Positions 1-4,946 of a stretch of DNA of 8,451 nucleotides are shown here, in pieces. Below the pieces are notes generated by a model. The model saw nothing but the letters and a program-made list of their open reading frames with translations. It did no database searches and was not told where the DNA came from. Source of the DNA: Ruminococcus sp. (GTDB taxonomy: Bacteria; Bacillota; Clostridia; Oscillospirales; Ruminococcaceae). The stretch covers positions 1-8,451 of the forward strand of contig JAIDNR010000309.1 of the NCBI GenBank assembly GCA_029063695.1. The letters are read 5' to 3'. The stretch's first letter is position 1. Each line of letters opens with the position of its first letter. The position numbers and the translations under genes were made by a program.

Positions 1-73
1 TACGGCGGAGCTGATACATTCTTCCATGGTGTTCCTGTCCCGCTCCGCTGGGACGAACACCACAGCAGAATAA
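1..73 (+). CDS. Possible 3' end of an upstream gene (very tentative)
   Basis: A frame entering from the left edge (codons from base 2) stays open for 23 codons and stops at TAA 71-73, ending in residues like ...SAGTNTTAE. This stretch is richer in G and C than the DNA that follows, which fits a coding end. No family is recognisable. The frame starting at base 1 is also open, as far as TAA 241-243, and the stretch contains a strong hairpin, so it may be structured non-coding DNA instead. Extending the sequence to the left would settle it. Confidence 0.2.
   Translation, partial: TAELIHSSMVFLSRSAGTNTTAE
27..62. repeat. Inverted repeat, hairpin 1 of the left leader
   Basis: TGGTGTTC (27-34) and GTCCC (37-41) pair with GGGAC (50-54) and GAACACCA (55-62). 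This gives 13 base pairs interrupted by a two-base bulge (35-36), with an eight-base loop. No T-tract follows on the plus strand, so it does not look like an ordinary intrinsic terminator. It is the first of three inverted repeats packed into the first 191 bases. Confidence 0.6.
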
Positions 74-77
74 AAAC

Positions 78-134
78 ACGGGATTTTTGTACATTTCCCT
101 TATATATAATAAGGGAGTTGTACATTTTTCCCGT
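78..134 (+). promoter_or_regulatory. Long imperfect inverted repeat with paired TGTACA sites around a -10-like box
   Basis: The outer arms are ACGGGA (78-83) and TCCCGT (129-134). The inner arms are CCCTTAT (97-103) and ATAAGGG (109-115). Two copies of the palindrome TGTACA lie at 88-93 and 119-124, 31 bases apart (about three helical turns), each within a TTGTACATTT context. TATAAT at 105-110 sits between them and is a plausible -10 box, but no good -35 box lies at normal spacing. The arrangement resembles a dimer operator pair covering a promoter for the downstream helicase gene; this role is inferred. Confidence 0.5.
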
Positions 135-157
135 TCGTTCTTTCAGTCTTTGGTCTG

Positions 158-191
158 TGAGTGGGAGGTGCACAGGCACCGAACCCACTCA
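158..191 (+). promoter_or_regulatory. Strong hairpin in the leader of the helicase gene
   Basis: TGAGTGGG (158-165) pairs with CCCACTCA (184-191) and GGTGC (167-171) with GCACC (176-180). This leaves an ACAG loop and a small asymmetric internal loop. The 5' arm contains GGGAGG (163-168), a Shine-Dalgarno-like run that would be hidden when folded, and the 3' arm ends on the A of an ATG at 191. No U-tract follows, so it is not a standard terminator. A translational control or antisense-RNA-type role is possible but inferred. Confidence 0.5.
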
Positions 192-256
192 TGGACAAAA
201 TTATCATCAATGCCAAAGTTATAGAAAATATTATCAACTATAAAAGTAAAAAATAA
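191..256 (+). CDS. Possible 21-residue leader peptide
   Basis: ATG 191-193 opens a 21-codon frame ending at TAA 254-256, 21 bases before the helicase start. The peptide is rich in Ile, Asn and Lys (it begins MDKIIINAKV) and has no recognisable family. Its only Shine-Dalgarno-like sequence, GGGAGG 163-168, is about 22 bases upstream inside a hairpin, too far away unless the RNA is folded. It could be a leader peptide coupling translation to the helicase gene, or merely a chance AT-rich ORF. Confidence 0.2.
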   Translation: MDKIIINAKVIENIINYKSKK

Positions 257-260
257 AGTC

Positions 261-270
261 AGAAGGTGGA
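261..270 (+). promoter_or_regulatory. Ribosome binding site fixing the helicase start at ATG 278
   Basis: AGAAGGTGGA lies seven bases before ATG 278. A GTG at 266 in the same frame falls inside this site and has no upstream site of its own, so ATG 278 is the better start. Confidence 0.7.
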
Positions 271-277
271 ATATAAA

Positions 278-2545
278 ATGAAACGAGTTATTGCTCTCAG
301 ATACTATCAATCAAAAAATGATATGCTGCTGAATATAGCTGTTCATTACGGTCTGAGATACACAGAATATGAAAATCAGATGCTGTTCTTTATCAGGGAG
401 GAAATTGCTGATGACAGAACGGCTTATTTTTTTGGCGATTTGCTGTGCTGTATTTTTGGTACGACTTATTCCAATCAGAAATACAGCTATCCAAAGGAAA
501 GTCCCGATTATGAAGTCGGCATATATGATATACTGTTTGCTTTTATTGATTGTATAAGAAATAAGACGGATGAAAAACACTATAAGGAACAGCTCAGAAA
601 AGTATTCAGGCAGATGAATGTTGATATGAATGAGAATCTTCCTGCGATACATCCGCTCAAAGACAACACGTATACACTTACCCCAACTGAAAGTTACTGT
701 TCTGGTTATGATGTAAAACAAAGAACTGCCAATTGGAAACTTAGTGGTAATACCCAGAAAGAGCAAAGTGTAAGAGGTAAAAACAGACGGGCTACATATC
801 GTAATTTCAAGTGGGAAAGTCTATACGAAAGCTGTTCATTATACAGAGATTTTGTGGAAGGAGATATTGAAACCACCGAATCAATATATCTGCTTGCAAG
901 AAATCTTTGCGGAGCTGAAAAAGGTAAGCAGAAATTTCTGGAGATAATGGATTCTGAGAAAAACAGTGATAAGCATTACAGATTCATCAGTTGGAAAGAA
1001 ATTCTTACGGCGATTATCAAGGACGATGTGCCTGTTGCTAAATGTGAAAGTTACGAGTATTGCGATTTGTGCAGTCATGCCGATAATATGCTTTCAACTG
1101 CAAAGCCGACAAAACGTGAGGTCAGGGTGCTGAAAAAAGAAAAATATGTCCCTATTGAAACAGCATATCAGGCATTACAGAACGCTTTTTACAGGGCAAT
1201 TGAATCTCAGGACAAAAAAATATACATCATAAACGGACAGACAGCGTTAGGCAAAACAAGCACATATATCAGATATATGCAGGAAAGCCAGAAGCCCGTT
1301 CTGATTGCAGTACCGACACATGAACTGAAAGAGCAGATTATTCGTGATGCTAAAGATTGCGGAATCGAAGATATATGCGGTACACCTGATATTAAAACAT
1401 ACGGGATATCGAAAGAAATCATTGATGAAATGAATGATATATATTGTATCGGAGCAGGCATATACACATTGCGTTTTTTGTCATCAAAGCTGATGGAGCT
1501 GAACAGAACATCTCCGGATTATTATAAAATAAGCAGCTATCTGAAAGACTGCAAACGTTCTGTAAGATTCAGTGGTCATATTATCACCACTCATGCCAGG
1601 CTGCTGCGTATGCCTCAGATGGTATTGGAAAGTCACGAGGTCATTATAGACGAAGACATTCTCAGGTCAGTTTTAAGAACAGAATCCGTTGACATAAAAG
1701 AAGTGAAGAAAATCAGAAACAGCGGTATACTGCCAGAATATATAAGTTCACGCTTAGGCGAAATCTGTATGATGCGAGGCTATCATGCAATGGACGAGCT
1801 TGATATTTTCTTTGACGAAAACCAGCTTGAAACATTAATGGGAAGAAATGCTAACATGTATGGTCTGCTGAAATCACGGTATATCAATATCGCAAAAGGA
1901 AAAATCACGTTTCTGATAGAAGATAAACTGCCCGACTGCAAGCTGATAATACTCTCTGCAACAATCTCTCACGAGCTTTACAAAATGATTTACCCCAACA
2001 GGAATATTTATTACTATGAGTGTCCGAGGGCTAAATATAAAGGAAAAGTCGTGCAGTATACAGATTCCAGTTACAGCAGATATGCCCTGAATGAAAATTA
2101 TGATAAGAAAAAGCTGCTCACAGAACTTTGCAAGCACAACGAAGTCATCACGTTCAAATCTATCGAAAATGAATTTCACACCCGATACCATTTCGGCAAT
2201 ATTGAGGGAATGAATCACTTGAAAAGAAAGAATTTGTCCGTAGTGGGACTACCGAATCTTGACGAAACAGTGTACTGCCTATATGGTATGAGAGCAGGAG
2301 CAGAGATTAAAAAAGCTGTTATGTACCCGCAGAGAATCATATACAGGAACAAGTCCTTTTATCTTAACACATATAAAAACGAAGTATTGCAGATGATACA
2401 GATATGGCTGATTTCTTCACAATTGGAGCAGGCTGTAGGGCGTGCAAGACTGCTGAGAGAGGATTGTATGGTAATTGTTTACGCTGGATTTCCTGTAGAA
2501 CAGGCTGAATATATAGATAAATCATTTGTTCAGAATGAGGAATAA
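278..2545 (+). CDS. Superfamily 2 (DEAD/DEAH-like) helicase with an upstream zinc-ligand-like cluster
   Basis: This is a 755-residue protein, probably an ATP-dependent DNA helicase or translocase acting in the cytoplasm. Visible helicase motifs are a P-loop GQTALGKT (residues 320-327), a motif Ia-like stretch PVLIAVPTHE just after it, a Walker B variant DEDI (458-461), SAT motif III (560-562) and a motif VI-like QAVGRAR (718-724). Just before the helicase core, C256-x5-C262-x2-C265-x-H267 looks like a metal-binding cluster, similar in placement to the cysteine clusters in primase-helicase proteins of mobile elements. The N-terminal 250 residues match nothing I recognise. DEDI instead of DEAD/DEAH is a known style among replicative helicases of mobile elements. 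The structured leader and neighbouring HTH and methylase genes fit a replication or maintenance role, but that is inferred. No signal peptide or membrane segment is evident. The start is ATG 278. Confidence 0.8.
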   Translation: MKRVIALRYYQSKNDMLLNIAVHYGLRYTEYENQMLFFIREEIADDRTAYFFGDLLCCIFGTTYSNQKYSYPKESPDYEVGIYDILFAFIDCIRNKTDEKHYKEQLRKVFRQMNVDMNENLPAIHPLKDNTYTLTPTESYCSGYDVKQRTANWKLSGNTQKEQSVRGKNRRATYRNFKWESLYESCSLYRDFVEGDIETTESIYLLARNLCGAEKGKQKFLEIMDSEKNSDKHYRFISWKEILTAIIKDDVPVAKCESYEYCDLCSHADNMLSTAKPTKREVRVLKKEKYVPIETAYQALQNAFYRAIESQDKKIYIINGQTALGKTSTYIRYMQESQKPVLIAVPTHELKEQIIRDAKDCGIEDICGTPDIKTYGISKEIIDEMNDIYCIGAGIYTLRFLSSKLMELNRTSPDYYKISSYLKDCKRSVRFSGHIITTHARLLRMPQMVLESHEVIIDEDILRSVLRTESVDIKEVKKIRNSGILPEYISSRLGEICMMRGYHAMDELDIFFDENQLETLMGRNANMYGLLKSRYINIAKGKITFLIEDKLPDCKLIILSATISHELYKMIYPNRNIYYYECPRAKYKGKVVQYTDSSYSRYALNENYDKKKLLTELCKHNEVITFKSIENEFHTRYHFGNIEGMNHLKRKNLSVVGLPNLDETVYCLYGMRAGAEIKKAVMYPQRIIYRNKSFYLNTYKNEVLQMIQIWLISSQLEQAVGRARLLREDCMVIVYAGFPVEQAEYIDKSFVQNEE

Positions 2546-2613
2546 TTCATAAAAATCGCATACGGGGACAGAAAAAGTATCATGAGAAACACTTTTGTTG
2601 TTTTCTTTGAAAA

Positions 2614-2641
2614 TTGACCTAACATAAAAGTAGAAGATAAT
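2614..2641 (+). promoter_or_regulatory. Promoter of the HTH-methylase operon
   Basis: TTGACC (2614-2619) and GATAAT (2636-2641) are separated by 16 bases, a good sigma-A-type match. They lie 37 bases upstream of the HTH start, within the 133-base gap after the helicase stop. The gap has no convincing terminator, so read-through from the helicase gene is also possible. Confidence 0.6.
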
Positions 2642-2678
2642 AAAAAATCTTATTAAATTCAGAAAGGAAGTATTTGAC

Positions 2679-2870
2679 ATGGAAAATGAAATTATGAAGT
2701 TTGAAGAGGTAATGGAGTTTCTTAACATTGGTAAGAACACGCTTTACACGCTCCTGAACCATGGAGAAATCAATGCATTTAAAATCGGGAAGGTCTGGAA
2801 AATCCCGAAGAAATCACTCGAAGAATACATTGATAAAAAAGTTCAGAAAAATTTGAATGGAGGTAACTGA
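2679..2870 (+). CDS. Excisionase-family helix-turn-helix DNA-binding protein
   Basis: This 63-residue protein is almost entirely one MerR-like/excisionase-type winged HTH domain, about residues 6-52. The family pattern is clear: EEVMEFLNIGKNTLYTLL forms the helix-turn-helix, and INAFKIGKVWKIPKKSLEEY forms the wing and following helix. Proteins of this kind act as excisionases (recombination directionality factors) or small transcription regulators in integrative elements. No integrase lies in the window, so a regulator role is equally likely. AGGAAG at 2665-2670 is eight bases before the ATG. The stop codon is two bases before the methylase start, and the methylase ribosome binding site (GGAGGT, 2859-2864) lies inside this gene, so the two are very likely co-transcribed and translationally coupled. 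Confidence 0.85.
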   Translation: MENEIMKFEEVMEFLNIGKNTLYTLLNHGEINAFKIGKVWKIPKKSLEEYIDKKVQKNLNGGN

Positions 2871-2872
2871 TT

Positions 2873-3709
2873 ATGTATTATGAAAATGTATCGCCTGTAT
2901 TAAAGTGGGCAGGCGGAAAAACACATCTCCTGGGACAGCTCACATCGCTTATGCCGAATGAGGAAATCACTACATACTGCGAGCCATTCCTCGGCGGCGG
3001 AGCAATGTTATTCAGCATACAGCCTGGCGTTGCTTATGTTAATGATATAAATGCGGGACTGATGAATGTATACAATGTTATCAAGCATTTTCCTGAAGCT
3101 CTGATTGCCGAACTCAGCGGATATGAAAATACTGCCGAGTTTTACTATCAAATCAGAGGTCTTGACAGAGATGCAGAACAATTTGCGGCATTATCAGCAG
3201 TCAAACAGGCGGCGAGATTTATCTATCTGGACAAAACCTGTTTTAATGGTCTGTATCGTGAGAATCGTCAGGGACAATTTAATGTTTCTTATGGAAAATA
3301 CAAAAATCCTGATTTTGTCAATGCTGAGGGAATCCGTGCGGTCAGTCAGTATTTCAATGCGGCAGATATTTACTTTACATCGGTGGATTTTTCAGAAGTG
3401 TTAAAAACTCTTCCAGCAGGCTCTTTTGTATATCTAGATCCACCCTATGACCCTGTATCCGAGACAGCAAACTTTACAGGTTATACAAGATACGGATTCA
3501 CCAGATATGACCATATTAGGCTCAAACAATGCTGTGATGAAATGATAGCAAAAGGAATAAAGTTTATGCTTTCCAATTCCAACACAAACTTCATTCGTCA
3601 GCTGTATGCTGGATACAATATCACTGAGGTTTCAGCGAGACGAGTAATAAACTGCAACGGTGACGGCAGAGGTGCTGTGACTGAGCTTGTTATCAGGAAT
3701 TATCTGTAA
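2873..3709 (+). CDS. dam: Dam-type DNA adenine N6-methyltransferase
   Basis: This 278-residue class D12 (Dam/M.DpnII-like) enzyme transfers a methyl group from S-adenosylmethionine to adenine N6. The motifs are in the expected order: WAGGK near the N-terminus (residues 12-16, after SPVLK), the SAM-binding EPFLGGGA (37-44), the conserved FNGLYRENRQGQFNVSYG block in the middle, and catalytic DPPY (189-192). The length is normal for the family and no key motif is missing. The usual target of close relatives is GATC, but the specificity here is inferred. No restriction endonuclease gene is adjacent, so it appears to be an orphan methylase, as is common on phages and conjugative elements, where it may protect against host restriction or mark DNA for replication control. 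It is the second gene of the HTH-methylase operon and is followed directly by a strong terminator. Confidence 0.93.
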   Translation: MYYENVSPVLKWAGGKTHLLGQLTSLMPNEEITTYCEPFLGGGAMLFSIQPGVAYVNDINAGLMNVYNVIKHFPEALIAELSGYENTAEFYYQIRGLDRDAEQFAALSAVKQAARFIYLDKTCFNGLYRENRQGQFNVSYGKYKNPDFVNAEGIRAVSQYFNAADIYFTSVDFSEVLKTLPAGSFVYLDPPYDPVSETANFTGYTRYGFTRYDHIRLKQCCDEMIAKGIKFMLSNSNTNFIRQLYAGYNITEVSARRVINCNGDGRGAVTELVIRNYL

Positions 3710-3715
3710 AAATAA

Positions 3716-3750
3716 GGTACTGCTGCGTGGTTGCAGCAGTACCCTGTTTT
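3716..3750. terminator. Bidirectional intrinsic terminator between convergent genes
   Basis: GGTACTGCTGC (3716-3726) and GCAGCAGTACC (3733-3743) form a perfect 11-base-pair stem with a six-base loop. On the plus strand CTGTTTT follows. On the minus strand the stem is followed by TTATTTTTACAG. It sits seven bases after the methylase stop and just beyond the stop of the minus-strand gene at 3750, so it can end both transcripts. Confidence 0.9.
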
Positions 3751-4475
3751 CATCTCCAAGAGCTGGTAATTTTTCTTTCAAATTCATCAAGACTACACAC
3801 AATTTTATCATGCATTACAGCTGGTACATGGGAAATTTCACCATTGAACAGCGGTTCAAAATCGTTATCGAATATCATACGTCCGCCTGCATACAGGAGA
3901 TCACGCAAAAAAATCAGACGATTGTTCCTATAGATATTGCTGTCGTATGCTTCTGCAAAACCGGGAGCATATTTTTTGAGTGCCTCAATGGTAGGCGGAA
4001 AGTAGGTGTATCCCTTGACAATCGTACCAAACTCTCCGTTGATGCGGACAACCAGAATGATTTTATCATCAGAAAACTTCACAGTGTTCATCTGAACCGT
4101 TCCGACATCTTGCGTAATGATTGTACCTTCCGGAATCATGCTCAGTGCCTCGTTAAGAATATTCTGAATGCAGTATTCCATAAACAAGCCCTGTCCCTCC
4201 AGCTTTTGCAGCTCAAAGAAAATCATATTTCTGACATATGCCTCAAGATCGAGCAATGTCTGAAAACCCCCAGGTATTCCTCTTAATGGGTAGTAACCGT
4301 TGTTGTTAAATGCCATACTCATAATCGTATTATGCTTCTTATTATAGAGCAGGTCCTTTTCATCATCTGTAAGTATGTAGCCTGCATGCTCCTTGTTTTT
4401 TAGAAACGCATAGGTTAGGATTGCTGTAAGTACGTCCGAGGAATAGAAATTCCTCATGGATATTGTTTTAGTCAT
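3750..4475 (-). CDS. Protein of unknown function, 241 residues
   Basis: I do not recognise this protein. It reads on the minus strand from ATG 4475-4473 to TGA 3752-3750, with a perfect AGGAGG (minus strand, plus positions 4485-4490) nine bases before the start, which argues strongly that it is real despite a competing open frame on the plus strand. It appears soluble and of mixed composition: no signal peptide, clear membrane span, cysteine cluster or nucleotide-binding motif is visible. Notable stretches are a Gly/Pro-containing YYPLRGIPGGFQ (about residues 61-72), a helical region around FFELQKLEGQG, and a beta-rich middle (KIILVVRINGEFGTIV). It is divergent from the double-ATPase gene and has a promoter of the same TAATGG-38-TATAAT layout, suggesting co-regulation with it. 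Its function is unknown. Confidence 0.8.
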   Translation of the reverse strand: MTKTISMRNFYSSDVLTAILTYAFLKNKEHAGYILTDDEKDLLYNKKHNTIMSMAFNNNGYYPLRGIPGGFQTLLDLEAYVRNMIFFELQKLEGQGLFMEYCIQNILNEALSMIPEGTIITQDVGTVQMNTVKFSDDKIILVVRINGEFGTIVKGYTYFPPTIEALKKYAPGFAEAYDSNIYRNNRLIFLRDLLYAGGRMIFDNDFEPLFNGEISHVPAVMHDKIVCSLDEFERKITSSWR

Positions 4476-4554
4476 AATAAAATTCCTCCTGATTTTTAAT
4501 TATATTTTTTTGTTTTTCGATTCAGAGCCTTATGCCATTGGTGAACGTATGCTG

Positions 4555-4575
4555 CTCATGTCAGCGCCTCATGTC
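4555..4575. repeat. Short direct repeat CTCATGTC x2
   Basis: CTCATGTC occurs at 4555-4562 and 4568-4575, a 13-base period, in the predicted 5' leader of the minus-strand gene. It may be a regulatory site or a chance repeat. Confidence 0.3.
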
Positions 4576-4590
4576 TGTTTTGATATTTTC

Positions 4591-4634
4591 ATTATACTAC
4601 AATATGAATTTTCAAACCAGTCAGAATGCCATTA
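4591..4634 (-). promoter_or_regulatory. Promoter of the minus-strand unknown gene (TAATGG-type)
   Basis: On the minus strand TATAAT occupies plus positions 4596-4591 and TAATGG occupies 4634-4629, so their starts are exactly 38 bases apart, as in the promoters at 4871 and 8184. No good -35 box is at normal spacing (TTGAAA leaves only 13 bases). The predicted leader to ATG 4475 is about 110 bases, longer than at the other two promoters. The TTTCGTCC block is not conserved here, so this is the weakest of the three copies. Confidence 0.5.
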
Positions 4635-4775
4635 TTTTTTTATATGTGCTATGTGTCAGGTCAAAACAAATAAGATTCACAAAATCTCATCTCAAAATTA
4701 AAACTTTATTTGCCTGGCACACGGCACAAAAAATAATTCTTCAAAAATTTTGTACTCCTTTTTCAGAAATATACT

Positions 4776-4814
4776 TTTAAAAATCACTAAATCAGTGATA
4801 AACAGATTTTTAAA
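4776..4814. repeat. Nested inverted repeats in the divergent spacer
   Basis: The outer arms TTTAAAAATC (4776-4785) and GATTTTTAAA (4805-4814) are perfect 10-base inverted repeats. Inside them ATCACT (4783-4788) and AGTGAT (4794-4799) form a second perfect pair with a five-base centre. The element lies roughly midway between the two divergent promoters and is a candidate operator or cruciform site. Confidence 0.5.
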
Positions 4815-4841
4815 CCTGAAATTTTAAAAAAGGGGAACAAA

Positions 4842-4858
4842 ATAAAATATTATTTTAT
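4842..4858. repeat. Perfect AT palindrome upstream of the plus promoter
   Basis: ATAAAATA (4842-4849) and TATTTTAT (4851-4858) are perfect arms around one central T. The palindrome ends 12 bases before the TAATGG box at 4871. It could act as an UP-like element or protein site, although AT-rich DNA produces such palindromes readily. Confidence 0.35.
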
Positions 4859-4870
4859 ATAATTAAAAAT

Positions 4871-4914
4871 TAATGGCGTTTCGTCCTGAACTAAATTCTT
4901 CTGAGTGGTATAAT
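4871..4914 (+). promoter_or_regulatory. Promoter of the double-ATPase gene (TAATGG-type)
   Basis: TAATGG (4871-4876) starts 38 bases before TATAAT (4909-4914). Between them are TTTCGTCC (4879-4886) and GAACTA (4888-4893), both also present before the gene at 8261. No consensus -35 hexamer is present at 17-base spacing (CTGAAC is nearest), so an activator or a non-standard -35 element is likely. The predicted leader is about 26 bases, and AGGAGGA (4934-4940) lies six bases before ATG 4947. Confidence 0.65.
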
Positions 4915-4946
4915 AAAATTGAAATTTAAACACAGGAGGAATACAT

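Larger units (their letters stand above)
4476..4946. other. Divergent AT-rich intergenic region (471 bases)
   Basis: This spacer lies between the minus-strand unknown gene and the double-ATPase gene. It holds two outward-facing promoters (minus 4634-4591, plus 4871-4914), nested inverted repeats at 4776-4814, a perfect AT palindrome at 4842-4858, and a short direct repeat at 4555-4575. Short open frames across it have no convincing ribosome binding sites. It contains no GATC. I see no RNA gene in it. Confidence 0.7.

Noticed and set aside
158..191. Hairpin read as a rho-independent terminator
   Set aside because: No T-tract follows on either strand, and an ATG begins at its end.
1..243. Frame open from base 1 to TAA 241-243
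   Set aside because: It runs through three inverted repeats and the promoter-like zone, and its translation looks like read-through of non-coding DNA (aromatic- and Arg-rich, no family).
266..277. GTG at 266 as an upstream start for the helicase gene
   Set aside because: It lies inside the AGAAGGTGGA ribosome binding site that serves ATG 278 at ideal spacing, and it has no site of its own.
2572..2596. AAAAGT/ACTTTT repeat after the helicase gene as a terminator
   Set aside because: The arms are only six weak pairs with a 12-base loop, too unstable to call.
3687..4286. Plus-strand open frame of 199 codons
   Set aside because: It starts inside the methylase gene, crosses the terminator hairpin, lacks a ribosome binding site, and is antisense to the minus-strand gene that has AGGAGG and a promoter.
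4591..4616. TTGAAA as the -35 box of the minus-strand promoter
   Set aside because: Only 13 bases separate it from TATAAT, too few for normal sigma-A spacing; the TAATGG layout explains the site better.
4456..4780. Two plus-strand frames of about 80 codons in the divergent spacer
   Set aside because: They are low-complexity AT-rich translations without ribosome binding sites and overlap the minus-strand promoter and leader.
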